From contig CM055102.1 of the NCBI GenBank assembly GCA_029204225.1, positions 28,448,969-28,512,968 of the forward strand: a DNA stretch of 64,000 nt, read 5' to 3'. This stretch comes from Diphasiastrum complanatum (taxonomy: Eukaryota > Streptophyta > Lycopodiopsida > Lycopodiales > Lycopodiaceae). The position numbers and the translations under genes are program-made. The notes below the pieces were generated by a model. The model saw only the letters and a program-made list of their open reading frames with translations, was not told where the DNA came from and did no database searches. Every line of letters starts with the position of its first letter. The first letter of the stretch is position 1. Below, piece after piece: positions 45,971 to 57,507 of this stretch.

Positions 45971-46513
45971 TTATAATGGAGGAGCACATATGGGAATTTT
46001 AGGCATTGCTTTATTTAGGTCAAATGAGCATCGAAGAACCATCACTTCATAATCAGTCAGTGTTGTTAATAATAGTATCTAACTTAGTCCATTGGCACAC
46101 TAGTGCTATGTCTTAATGTTCCATTAGATTTTTTTTTTTTGCATATAAATTATGTCCTTGATCATGGCCATGTATGTGAATTTTTGTAGTCCATAGTCCA
46201 TCCTTTTTTTGCTATTGTAATTGTGCACGTGACTACTTATGTCACGATTGTTGAAAAAAGTAGAAGTATTTTTAGCATTTACTAAAAAAGTATCAAAAAC
46301 CAATTTAAGATAAAGGCAAATGCATCTTTCTACTCAGAGAGCTTTATTTGAGCTATGTTATTTCTCAAGAACATTATACTCTAGATTGACTTGCATCTAC
46401 TGTAGGTGATAAGCACACAATGAATCCACCGCTTTTTGTAAAATATAGTAGTAGAAAACTCAAGATTGAGCTTACAATGCTTTTCTACCATAATTTCAAG
46501 AATGTTATATGAG
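45971..46513. other. Intergenic sequence, no feature seen
   Basis: AT-rich; no recognised coding or repeat structure. Confidence 0.5.
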
Positions 46514-47314
46514 CTACTTTACTTCTAGCCTGACTATTGCTTTTGACAAAGATTTGGGAAGACCAAGAACCACTTGTCTTTTTGCCATCACCTCCAATGT
46601 CTTGAAGTTGAGATGCCCCAATATCTTGTGCCATACCTCTTGATTTGACATGTCTTCTTTTGCCATACATCCAACTTGGTTAGCAACAACACAAGCATCA
46701 AGTTTCAACAACTTACCTTGCCTTTTCCCTTTTGCAATCAATTCAGCTTCTTTCTTGATCAAACAAGCACCACCAACAAACTCCACCTTGAATCCCTTAT
46801 CAAGCAATTGACTTACACTAAGAAGATTCTTAGTAATGGAAGGAATGAACAAAACATCTCTTAAATTCACATTCCTATTAGTAGAGAGAGAAATAGGAAT
46901 TGTGCCAATCCCTTTGATTGCACACTCACCATATTTGGGGGCCGTGTAGATAACCTTCTTATCACCTTCAAATGCCATCAAGGATGAGTAATGCTCCCCA
47001 TGATATGTCATACCTGATGTAGGTCCTCTATCAATCCACCAAGGATCAATGTCTCCATCATTGGCCAACAAGCAAAATGACATAACAAAAGCATCATTTG
47101 AGATTTGTTCATCAACAACATCTTCATCAATAGTTAGGTTGGATTGCTTATCATCTTGATCTCTCTTTTTCTTGTAGAAATCACTAGCAAAATGCCCTTT
47201 GATTCCACAATAGAAGCACTTCAAATTTGACCTATCTTTCTTCTTCTTAACAAAAGATGAAGGCTCACCTTGATCTTGACCCTTTGAAACAGTTGCGTTT
47301 TTGTGTTGTGGCAT
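46514..47314 (-). pseudogene. Copia gag-protease-preintegrase fragment
   Basis: The 266-codon frame reads, in order: a zinc knuckle CFYCGIKGHFASDF in which the last Cys is Phe; a protease box DPWWIDRGPTSGMTYH in which the catalytic DSG is DRG; and IKGIGTIPI, LRDVLFIPSITKNLLSVS, typical of the copia protease region. The pre-integrase box EVWHKILGHLNFKTL follows. The frame is open throughout although two key residues are lost. The fragment is cut on the right by the stretch ending near the long CT tract. It belongs to a different copia copy from the one at 48770-50976. Confidence 0.88.
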
Positions 47315-47733
<419 letters not shown>

Positions 47734-47737
47734 ACTA

Positions 47738-47838
47738 GGTGAAAAAGAAGCAAAGAAGAAGAAAGAGAAGAAGGCAAGAAAAAAAAAGGAAAAAGAACAA
47801 GAAGAAACAGAAAAAAAAACAAGAAAAAAAAAATAAAG
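47738..47838. repeat. Purine-rich tract
   Basis: About 100 bases of nearly uninterrupted A and G on the plus strand (gaagaagaaagagaag and similar), next to the pyrimidine tract to its left. Confidence 0.85.
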
Positions 47839-48769
47839 GTTATTTCCCAGGATCTGGCCTTTGCATTCTTTCTTTTTGTCTTCTATCTTGGTTTTCCACG
47901 CATCATTGACTCTTGACTTCTCATTGCACATCTTTTCTGCTACTTTGAATTTTTTTCTTGATTTTGAGAGGGCTTTGAATTGATCCACACATGCTATATG
48001 CTTGGATCTTTCGGAAAACAAGTTTTGGCTAATGTGTAGGTTGTCGATCCTTCACGAAATCGATCCTAGGTGCATCTTAGATCTAGACTTTGATCCATAG
48101 TACTATTTCGACCCTGAGTAGCCGTCGACCCACAAACAATTCTGATCTGCATTGATCTTGCTATATCTGAATCCCTGAGCGCACGTCAATAAAACCTTTA
48201 TTAACTATTGATTGAGCTACGTTTATTTCGGGCCTACTCCACTAATTCAAGAATCAATCTTGATCCAAGAACTAAATCGATCTTGACCAAATCAATTTGA
48301 CTCTCTGCAGATTCAGACTTTACTTAAATCGATCCATTGAACATTATTAGAAATGTTTTTTTTTTCGTCAATGTATTTGGCATATAAATTATGTCAAAAG
48401 CACTATCAATCATGGTTTTGCGTTGCGTCGCTTGTAGCATAAGGATATGATACATTTATAATTATCTATTTATATGTTTATTAGTTTATTAATACAAAAA
48501 TCCACATGCACAATTGCATGTCTTTTGTTCAAATATCATAATTTAAAAATATCGTCTAAATTATATTGGAACTCTTTGAATTATGGAGACTCAACTAAAT
48601 TTTGCTGAATAAGAGTACGTGTCAAGAGAACTTTCTTGATCAATTTTGGAGTATTTGTGCTTTTCAATATCTACTTTAGATATTACATACATTTTTTCTT
48701 ATATGATATTCTTTCCCTGATGAATATAATTTTTATTCACCAAAAACATTTGTGGTTTCCTATGTGTCT
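47839..48769. other. No gene recognised
   Basis: A minus frame at 48021-47840 reads FKALSKSRKKFKVAEKMC and is Lys-rich; it may be a scrap of a retrotransposon gag, without proof. The remainder shows repeated 'cgatc' words but no known structure. Confidence 0.35.
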
Positions 48770-50976
48770 TCAATGCTTTTGACAAAATAAAGACATTCTA
48801 TATAACCATGTGAGCATTAATTTTGCCAAAATAAGCATAAGTGAAATCAAGATCCACTTGTTTTCCTTTGTCATCATAAGTGGCTTGGGCTCGGATCTCT
48901 CCCTCATGGATCTTCTAGGAGTGAAAATCTGAGGACTTCCATCTTCAAATCTTGACTCCTCCATATGTTGATTGTCTTCAATAACAATAGGTGATAGATT
49001 TTGAGGTTGCTTGATCTCGGCCCCTCCAAGATTGGACTTTTCTTCTTCATGAAAAACTACATCTCTACTATCAATTACTTTAGAGGTAGAGAGCATGTAG
49101 ATTCGATAGGCTTTCTTGTTGGATGAATATCCAACCATTACTCCTTTGCTTGCAGGAGGATCATCCTTCTTTCTCGTTTCCAAGGGAATATGGACAAAGC
49201 ATATACATCCAAATACTCTAAGGTGTTCAACCTTAGGTTTCTTCAAATAGAGTGCTTCATATGGTGACTTTCCTCCAAGTGCAACATGAGGAGGTCTATT
49301 GCAAAGATAGTTTGAACAATTGATAGCCTCACCCCAAAAGTCTTTTGGCAAGTATGTCTCAATTATGATGGTTTTGGCACATTCACACAATGTTCTATTC
49401 TTTCTTTCAGCCACCCCATTTTGAGATGGTGTATATTCACAAGAAAACTCTCTTTTAATGCCTTCAAGCTCACAATAATCGTGAAAGTTATTGGAAGTGT
49501 ACTCACCACCTCCATCACTTCTAAGAATCTTGATTTGTAAGAAAATTGCTTTTTAACTAGAGCTTTGAACTTTAGGAAATAGTCAAACACCATAGACTTT
49601 GAAGCTAGAAGATATACCCAAGTAAATCTAGTGAAATCATCAATGAAAGTTACAAAGCAAGTAGCACCACCCTTGCTCTTTGAAGATGAGAAGTGCACAT
49701 CCGAGTGTATGAGCTCCAATGAATGTGTAGTCTTGATAGATGACTTTGAAAAAGGCTTCTTATGAGACTTAGATATGGCACAAGCTTCACATGGCTTGAA
49801 ATTCTTGGAGATAAGATTAGGCAAGCCAATAACTTTGGCTTTCTTGACCATGGACACCATAGAATTATAGTTAGGATGTCCCAACCTTCTATGCCATAGT
49901 TCTTCCAAAGACATATGAGTAGCAAAAGCACTATCACAAGAGTTAGCATACTCTTTGGGATCAAGCTTGTAGATTCCACCATATCTAGACCCAAATGAAG
50001 GATCTCATCATGCTTCTTGATTGTACATGTATCAACATTGAAATTCACATCTAACAATTGCCCAACACTAATAAGATTTTTGTTAACTTGGGAACAAAAA
50101 GTACATTAGATAGAGAAAGAACTTTTGATGAAGAAAGCTTTAGGGGAATGGTCCCTATGCCTTCAATAGCACACTCATGATCATTTGCTGTGTAGATGGA
50201 CTTCTTGGCTCCTTCATAAGGTGATATGGATGAAAAAGAATACTTGGAGCTACACATATGTGAGGAAGCTCCACTATCGATATACCACGAACCATCCTTC
50301 TTGAAAGGTGATGAAGAAAAGCTCGAGACCATAAGAGATCCCTCTCCATCACTTGCATGAGCATCTTCCTTCTCTTCATTAGAAATGTTGGCTTGGTAGC
50401 TCCTCCTTAATGGCATAACTCTGAACAAGGTTGTCATATTCCTCCTTTAACCCATTAAGTATGACTTGAACAAGTTCATTTTGGTTGATGGAGTCTCCTA
50501 TGCATAACAATTCTCTATGGAGGTCTTTAACTCTAAGCTGAAGCACATTCATCACTTCTCTGTACACTTTGAAAAATTTGGTTTCTTAGTGTTAGAAGTC
50601 TAGAAGTATTTTTTGCCTCATAGATAGACTTGAGAGTATCCCAAACATCTTTGGCATTAGTACAAACACCAATTTATCTTAAGATGTCATTTGAGACATT
50701 CATCTTAATATAATGTAGAGCCATCCTGGCTCTCTTTTTGTACTTTGGAATTTCTTGAGGAATTTGTGGTTCTTCTTCAATGCCAAGTACAATATCCATC
50801 ACATGTTGTAGTATTGGGATAGATTCCATTCTAGCCTTCCAAATTGAGTAATTGGAGGTTGACAGTCTTTCACTTGTTTCTAATAGAAAGACACCCATTG
50901 AAGTCATAAAGAATGATGGAAATAAAAAAAGATGGATGAAAGAATTTATTGTCTTCTCACTATAGGAACCAATCAA
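48770..50976 (-). mobile_element. Copia 5' half: gag, protease, integrase
   Basis: Read leftwards: gag N-terminus ERLSTSNYSIWKARMESI (50976-50674), gag core RELLCIGDSINQNELVQVIL (50567-50379), then protease with intact catalytic triplet SWYIDSGASSHMCSS and NVLFVPKLTKILL (50437-50051). The pre-integrase box is ELWHRRLGHPNYNSM (49914), followed by CEACA, LIHSDVHFSS and FVTFIDDFTRFTW. The integrase core is completed in another frame (AERKNRTLCECAK, VFGCICFVHIP, GVMVGYSSNKKAYRI, DSRDVVFHEEE; 49414-48770). It stops before RT. The gag knuckle is missing. Three frameshifts inactivate it. An LTR of the same orientation lies upstream. Confidence 0.9.
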
Positions 50977-51639
50977 GGGTACAAAACCAAATCCTATGTA
51001 AGACTAAGCAAAAAACTGTGAGCTAGATCTCACTAGCTTGACAATCTCTCTAAAACTCATCAAAAAAGATGAAGTATAGCAAAAGTTATGGTTCTCTGAA
51101 TTTCACATGTGAAATATTCCAAAAATGTCAAATTGACTCAAATTCAATCTATTTGTATGAAATAATTTGCTTAGAACCCTAAAATTTTTTCTAAATCACA
51201 TATAGATGAGATTGTACAGTTTCTGGATGATTTTTGTGATCATTCAAGCAATAAATGCCATGTACACACGATTTGCCACAGGTCTAGGCGCCCTACCTAC
51301 GACTCTTCAAAAGCTTATAACTTCTGATTGGCTTATTCAATTGTCATGATTCAAATCGCATCAGATTCTACACATTTCTAGCTTTATAGTGGGCTAATTT
51401 GCAAAAATTTGGATCTAAGGTGAGAGAGAACCACCAATCTGAAAATGGGCGGATTTCAGACGTGCCAGCACCTGAAATTCCATACAGTATCTGATCTGGC
51501 CCATTCAATGTGGTTTGAAGCTCTAAATCACCAGAAAACTACAAACTAGCTAGAAAGTAGAATCTAGACAATTCCTAGCTTGAAATCTGATCAGATCTGC
51601 AAACTTTTTGATTAGATTTGCTTGTAAAACTTAGGTAGG

Positions 51640-51650
51640 CTTTGATACCA
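51640..51650 (-). other. Copia primer-binding site
   Basis: The minus strand reads tggtatcaaag directly after the LTR end gaattcagca. Confidence 0.8.
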
Positions 51651-51971
51651 TGCTGAATTCACACGTGTGGGGCGCCCTACACATGTATTTTTGATCTCCT
51701 AAGCACAATAACACCATAAAGATCAGATTAACATTGGTTGTCAATAGGAAAGCTGATCATACAAGCATTATTATTGTGTTACAAGCAAGATCTGTCATCA
51801 AAACATAAGACTAAGCATCATAAATGCCTCTACTCGGCTAGAGAGAGAAAATAGCAAGTACAAAACTCGTGGAGAGAGAGAGGGCACAAAGAGCTTGTCT
51901 CCAAATTTGCACTACACACAAATTTCATCATTTTCTCAATGAGAGTACATTACATATATATAGATCCAGCA
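51651..51971 (-). repeat. Copia 5' LTR, truncated
   Basis: It is the reverse complement of about 320 bases at the right end of the LTR at 55665-56278, from the ggatctatatatatg block to the terminal acgtgtgaattcagca. The outer about 290 bases are missing. It serves the minus-strand gag-integrase relic. Confidence 0.9.
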
Positions 51972-51984
51972 GAGAATCTCCGAG

Positions 51985-52780
51985 ATGGAGTCCAAAAACA
52001 CTCTGATCAGCCAGAAACTTGTCCAGCTAGATCAAGAGTTAAAGATTTCCAAACAACATGAAGACAAGGCTGAAGCCGAAAAGAAGTTGGCCCAGCAACA
52101 AGCTGTTCGCTTGGAAGACTACATCAACTCCCTGCAAAACGTCCTGACAACTGCACAAGATCAGGTGGATAAGGCCACGCAGGATGCAAAGCAACAGGTG
52201 CAGCTGCTAAAGGGTCAATTACAGATGGCTGAACAAGATCGCACGCGACTTCAAGGTGAATTGGATTCGACCACCCTTGAACGTGATGCGTATCTTCAAA
52301 CACAAATACCAGATCATCCGGTCACACCGACGGAGATTGCATATTTGTTCAAGAAAGTGGAGACATACAAAGTGGCCCTTCAGGGATTTCAAGGCCACTT
52401 TGACAGGTTCAAAGGAGCGTCTACAACCGAGTTGGCAAAGGCTAAAGAGATCATCTCTCGAAGCACCAGTCTATATGTGCATTAATCCATATTATTATCC
52501 AATAGGTCACCGAGACCTGTTTGCTGACACGAAGGTTAAAAACAAGATTTATTGGCCCAAGTTGACAAGTTTGAATACCGAAAACCCGGCTGACGACATG
52601 ATCACAAATTGATGCGTCTTCTACCAACAACACCATGGGAATCCCGATCGTGATGTGCAATATTTTGTGAAGAACTATGGCCTGGTGGCATTTTTGGCAA
52701 AAATTGCAAGGCTATTGGGATCGGGGGCTACGATCCATTGCCATCGATATCAATTAGCCCTTAAAGACGAAAGTTGACCA
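51985..52780 (+). CDS. Unidentified coiled-coil reading frame
   Basis: The ATG opens a 166-codon frame (to 52485) that is mostly coiled coil: heptads with Leu, Gln, Lys and Glu over about residues 1-110, such as LVQLDQELKISKQHED, KKLAQQQAVRLEDYI and LLKGQLQMAEQDRTRLQGEL. A globular-looking part follows (TPTEIAYLFKKVETYKVALQ, about 113-150). A shifted frame continues from about 52500 with RDLFADTKVKNKIYWPKL and VQYFVKNYGLVAFLAKIARL, with one stop. I do not recognise it. A gag-like protein of a non-autonomous LTR element is plausible, because a polypurine-like agagggggataa and an LTR-like start follow at 53050-53061. It directly abuts the truncated copia LTR. Confidence 0.45.
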
Positions 52781-53060
52781 CATCAACATAGCATGCCTTC
52801 ATTATAGGGCAACCCTCACTTTGGCGCTCCATGTTGATATGATCAAGCTATGGAAGACCCATGGATTTCTGTAGGGTATGCTAAATTACTATACTCCAAG
52901 GCCCTTCCTTACCAAACTATGCTGGAAAATGATGGAAGGGATCAACAAGAAGATCTACCAAAATCGCCAACAACAATCTCGCCTCCAGGAAGCCTAACAG
53001 ATCCGGGACGAAAAAGCCTCGATTGGTGTGGGACCACCAATCCAATAAAGAGGGGGATAA

Positions 53061-53450
53061 TGTTAGCAACAAAGTATAAAAAGAGAAATAAAACACTATG
53101 GCATGTGTATTGTAAGTCCACGTGTGAGTACTTGTTAATAAACTTCTACTATGGCATGTGTGTTATAAGACCATGGGTAGAAGCTTAAATGAATTTTAAA
53201 CTTCTAAGTTAGAAAACTTAAGCTTAGAAATAAAAGATTCCAAATTATCTTAAGTTCTAAGTTTAGAGATTCAAGATTTCTAAGTTAGAAGTTGTGAGCC
53301 TTAGAATGGCAAGTTTAGAAGACTAATCCTATAAGTTAGTGGAAACTTATGGAAGACCCTTCTTGCTGTAAGAAGAGAGGCATTTCCCTTGTAAATAACA
53401 CATTGAGATTATGACAAATTGCCATCTTGTGATTATCTTGTTATTTCTTT
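53061..53450 (+). repeat. Possible LTR after the coiled-coil frame
   Basis: tgttagcaac follows agagggggataa, the usual arrangement of a polypurine tract and LTR start. A short internal repeat (ctatggcatgtgt.tt.taag) occurs at 53096 and 53150. No second copy of the LTR was found, and the right end is a guess. Confidence 0.35.
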
Positions 53451-54020
53451 GTGTTACTCTTGGAAGGTGAATAGCTTGAGGAAAGGTGCTTGGGCCTCCT
53501 CTTGCCTCCTATTGGTTTTTTCATTGTGGCATGCTTTATTTGATTTATTATTGACTTAGCCACAATCACTATTTCATTTCCCTTTGGATGATTAGTTAGG
53601 TGTAGATTGTTGGTTGTACATCTAGTTCTTCCATTATTGCAACTCTCCTCTGACTTGTTTATCACTGCTCTTTGTACCAAGTTGGGGCTACCACATACAA
53701 TGTTAAATGACATTTCTAAGTGTTAATGTGGATGGAAATCGTAGTGTCACATAATTTCATTCGTGATGTTCTTGCAACTATTGCTCATGATAATGGTTTT
53801 CATGTTGTCCAAGAATAGACACACATTTTTCCAAGGCCATCTTCACAATCATCTTGTTGGTGGGTTGACCTTGCTCTCTTGCACATGAGAGAATTCGCAC
53901 TCTTGGAGATGATATTATTGATGATCCCTCTCGACAGGATCTTCTTCCTCATTCTTGAAGAAATGAAATGTTTCTAACTACGAAGCCTTGCTAGCTTTCA
54001 GATCTTAGCCTGAGGAAGAT
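53451..54020. other. No feature recognised
   Basis: No domain or repeat recognised on either strand. Confidence 0.5.
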
Positions 54021-54195
54021 GTTCGGGAACACGAAAGTCAGGAGACACGAAGCACGAAAAGTTTCGAGAACTCGAAAGTCAAAGAAAATGAAGATGAACG
54101 GTTCGTGAACTCGAAAGTCAAAAGAAACGAAGGCGAACGGTTCGCGAACTCGAAAGTCGAAGCAGACGAAGACAAACGGTTCGCAAACACGAAAG
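54021..54195. repeat. Tandem repeat, 40-base unit with a palindromic core
   Basis: The core gttcgNgaac starts at 54021, 54061, 54101 and 54140, with a weaker copy at 54180. Each is followed by tcgaaagtcaaag.agacgaaga. The best core, gttcgcgaac, is a perfect 10-base palindrome. Confidence 0.85.
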
Positions 54196-54655
54196 ATTCA
54201 TGAACAAGAATCTTTTGTGGTCCATGAGAATATTTTGTGGTCCAGTATGAGAGAAGGCAAATGAGCAAAATGAAACCTTCTCCTGCCCTCCACGCTCCAG
54301 AGAGTACCAACGAGATCATGCAAGTACCCAGAAGTACAGATATCTGATCTGATGGCATGACGTCAGCAGATACATTTTAGGTTGTGGCTAATCTGCCACT
54401 CTTGTATTTCCCTGATTAGTTGTAGATGCTTAATTACTCTAATCTTAGACTTACATAGAGCGACTATACTTATTGTATGATACTTGACATATAGATCAAC
54501 AGAGTACACATACAGTGTAAGTAACGGTCTCAAATGTCTAATTCTACTCCATGTGATCATACTTTTTCGCCTATGTCTCTACGCCTATACGAAAGATATC
54601 CATTTACCACCAAAATAGTGGACAAAAATCCACCTCTCTCAGGAAAGTTTGATGG
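54196..54655. other. Possible regulatory or LTR-like stretch
   Basis: Contains an ATF/as-1-type site, catgacgtcagcag (about 54357). An AT-rich block typical of LTR ends follows, but no matching second copy or primer site was found. The first about 40 codons of the following frame lie here and do not look like retroelement protein. Confidence 0.35.
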
Positions 54656-55646
54656 TAATAATATTGTCATTCTCCTAATCTATGTAGATGACATTATTCT
54701 TAATGGAAGTTGTTTGATGCTAGTTCAAGAAACCAAAGATGCATTAGGAAAAGAATTTAGAATGCAAGATCTAGGAGAGATCCATTACATTTTGGGCCTT
54801 GAGATTGATTTTCATGAAGAGTATGCTTTTATTTGTCAATCTAGATATGTCTTTTCTATGTTGAGAAAATGCAATATGCCAAATTGTAAAGGCATAGATA
54901 CTCCCATGGAGCAACATGTAAAAGATCCTATTAAAGGTGATGAAAGATCCTTCGAGGACATCACACTTTATAGGAGTCTTATAGGCTCTTTAATTTGGCT
55001 TACTATCACTAGACCCGATTTGAGCTATTGTGTGCACAAATTGAGTCAGTTTATGCAAGATCCCAAGATCCAACATTGGAAGATGGCCAAGAGAGTTCTA
55101 AGATATGTATCTTCTACTCAAGATTATGGTTTATTGTACAAGAATGAAGATCTAACCATTGTTGGCTATTCAGATTTCAATTTTGCAAGTGATAAAATGG
55201 ATCGGAAGTCCATTAATGCATATACTATTTTTCTTGGAGGCAATCTTGTGTCTTGGCTTTCAAAGAAGCAAGATACCATATCTCTATCATCTTGTGAGGC
55301 CGAGTACAAAGCACTCACTACAACAACTAAAGAGGTGCTTTGGATCAAGAGGTTAATCATGGAGCTAAAGTGCATCAAAGAGGATGATTTTCCCTTGATC
55401 AAATGTGACAACATATCGGCACAAGCTCTTGCAAACAATCCTATTTTTCATGCAAGAAGCAAGCATATAGAAGTGGCACACCATTTTGTAAGGGAAAAGC
55501 TCATTGGAGGTGAAATCAACTTAGAACATGTCGACACATCTTCGTGTATTGCTGATCTTCTCACAAAGCCACTTTGCAAAAGTGCCTTTTCAAAGTATAG
55601 GTCTAATCTTGGTCTTATCTCAAGATCAATGCTTGATCCACATTAG
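54534..55646 (+). CDS. Copia RT end and complete RNase H, open frame of 370 codons
   Basis: Retroelement sequence starts at about codon 42: IVILLIYVDDIILNGSC holds the catalytic YVDD, then MQDLGEIHYILGLEID, RKCNMPNCKGIDTPM and YRSLIGSLIWLTITRPDLSY. RNase H keeps its acidic residues in VGYSDFNFASD, SLSSCEAEYKAL and IKCDNISAQAL, plus ARSKHIEVAHHFVREK and DLLTKPL near the end. The first about 700 residues of a normal copia polyprotein, including most of RT, are absent, so the frame is a truncated relic that happens to be open. A 3' LTR follows within 20 bases. It belongs to the same family as the minus-strand relic at 48770-51971. Confidence 0.9.
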   Translation: MSNSTPCDHTFSPMSLRLYERYPFTTKIVDKNPPLSGKFDGNNIVILLIYVDDIILNGSCLMLVQETKDALGKEFRMQDLGEIHYILGLEIDFHEEYAFICQSRYVFSMLRKCNMPNCKGIDTPMEQHVKDPIKGDERSFEDITLYRSLIGSLIWLTITRPDLSYCVHKLSQFMQDPKIQHWKMAKRVLRYVSSTQDYGLLYKNEDLTIVGYSDFNFASDKMDRKSINAYTIFLGGNLVSWLSKKQDTISLSSCEAEYKALTTTTKEVLWIKRLIMELKCIKEDDFPLIKCDNISAQALANNPIFHARSKHIEVAHHFVREKLIGGEINLEHVDTSSCIADLLTKPLCKSAFSKYRSNLGLISRSMLDPH

Positions 55647-55664
55647 ATACATTTTTAGGAGGAG

Positions 55665-56278
55665 TGTCAAAATTATTGAAAAATCTATCTAATGTTGTGT
55701 GTATGGGTCCTAAAAATGCCAAAGATGAATTGAGCTCTTTTGGCTTAGTAAAGACCCATCTTAGAATAGAATATTCAAGGTAGGTAGAAGTAGAAACTCG
55801 AGCTACCATAGGAATTGCCATTTGTACCTTACATGCCACATTTAATGCATGGAAAGACTAGGTGGCACAATTAGACATAGTGAGGTGGCTTGAATAAGTC
55901 TAGATAGCTTGAGGGGTGGATCCACAACTCCAATTCAACTCAAAGTAGGAGAAGAGTCCATGGATCTATATATATGTGATGTACTCTCATTGAGAAAATG
56001 ATGAAATTTGTGTGTAGTGCAAATTTGGAAACAAGCTCTTTGTGCCGTCTCTCTCTCCAAGAGTTTTGTACTTGCTATTTTCTCTCTCTAGCCGAGTAGA
56101 GGCATTTATGATGCTTAGTCTTATGTTTTGATGACAGATTTTGCTTGTAACACAATAATATTGCTTGTATGATCAGCTTTCCTATTGACAACCAATGCTA
56201 GTCTGATCTTTATGGTGTTATTGTGCTTAGGAGATCAAAAATACATGTGTAGGGCATCCCACACGTGTGAATTCAGCA
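55665..56278 (+). repeat. Copia 3' LTR, complete
   Basis: It runs from tgtcaaaatt, after a purine-rich taggaggag, to gaattcagca: 614 bases. Its right half matches, in reverse complement, the LTR at 51651-51971. TATA-like ctatatatatgtgatg is at about 55968. Confidence 0.9.
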
Positions 56279-57025
56279 ATCACCAAGTAGGGAGGCGGAA
56301 GAAGAACACACAATATCATTCAATCACACTAACTCATACTGAATGTAAAATGTACATATAAACCCTGAACCCTGATAGAGAGGGAGAACCTAGGAGTAGA
56401 CTACTAGACTATCCTATGGCTAGTTACAGCTAGTAATAAAGTACATCGTAAATAGTAACTAGGAAGTGTAGCAATGAAGTTTATCATTGATTTCTAACAA
56501 TCTATTTCGAGCTCCATTCTGATTCTCAAAGTACCTCAGAGAGCTGCTATGATGATGATCTGCCTGAAATGCTTTGATGAATATCGGTCCAGTATCCAAT
56601 AATGAAATCTGCAAAACAAAAACCAATATTGTAGTTTGTTAAGTTTAGTATCACAAAAAATAGTTGTAACAAATTAATTTTACAAAAAGAGCAACAAACA
56701 TCCGCCTTCAAACTCCTCCCCAAATCATTCCCATTGTAGTCAACTCCCGCTTCCTCTTGACACTCCCTTTGCCACCTCTCCATCAGCTAACGTCTTGCCG
56801 TCCTTTGACATAGATGTGGAGAAGCACATAGTAGAGGATGATTGAGGTGGTCACGTCATCACTCACATGAGACAATTCAAGCATGTGGTCTTCAACAGGG
56901 ACATTTTCAGGGACTGGTGCAAACAAAGTGATGAGAAAAATAATTATGTCATTGACCAGTTGTATAGAGAATTTCCAGTACCCTCTCCTGATTTGGAATT
57001 TGACCAAATATTGATGGGATGACAC
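56279..57025. other. No feature recognised
   Basis: Two overlapping minus-strand frames of about 80-90 codons lack any domain. Confidence 0.45.
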
Positions 57026-57485
57026 ATGGGAAGCGTGATGAGCCACCACAAATTAGAGATCCGAGATGTGGTGAGAGCTGGCAAATCTAGGCCATACAAC
57101 ATGCATAAGGACGATTGGAAGTTTGCAAAGAAAGAATTTCGAGAAGATCTAGATCGCTTCAAGCAACAAGGAGAGGCATCTAAGAAGCGAATGGAGATGA
57201 CAAGGCCCTCGCACCTGGGCACTGGCGTCCAAGGTTCTTTTCATGCCCATTTTGTAAGTCTTCCCACCCATAAGTTGAACTTGTTTCGGTCATAATTCAT
57301 ATTTTATTTGTGGATTTGTTTAAATTAGATCACAATCATCGATTTGTCGGTTCATGCAAAAATCTGTCGTAAAGTGGTCTCCCACAAAAGATGAGTACAA
57401 GTATGCATATTCCAACAACTTGCAATCATTACTCAAATTATTGGAGAGACAAGGAGTGAGAATTGACTGGAATGGATATTATGAG
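57026..57485 (+). pseudogene. Two exon-like blocks, possibly from a CACTA-type transposon
   Basis: The first block encodes HKDDWKFAKKEFREDLDRF and SKKRMEMTRPSHLGTGVQGS, ending at a good donor (ttttgtaagt, about 57256). The second (about 57336-57485) encodes KWSPTKDEYKYAYSNN and LLKLLERQGVRIDWNGYYE before gtatgt. The pattern of a Lys-rich stretch followed by His..Gly..Ser resembles the plant transposase_24 family, but this is weak. A fragment of a host gene is also possible. Confidence 0.3.
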
Positions 57486-57507
57486 GTATGTATTATGGTT
57501 TCAACAT

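Noticed and set aside
54021..54370. Endogenous pararetrovirus promoter suggested by the TGACGTCA site
   Set aside because: No pararetrovirus coding motif was found nearby. The only retroelement protein present is copia RNase H/RT.
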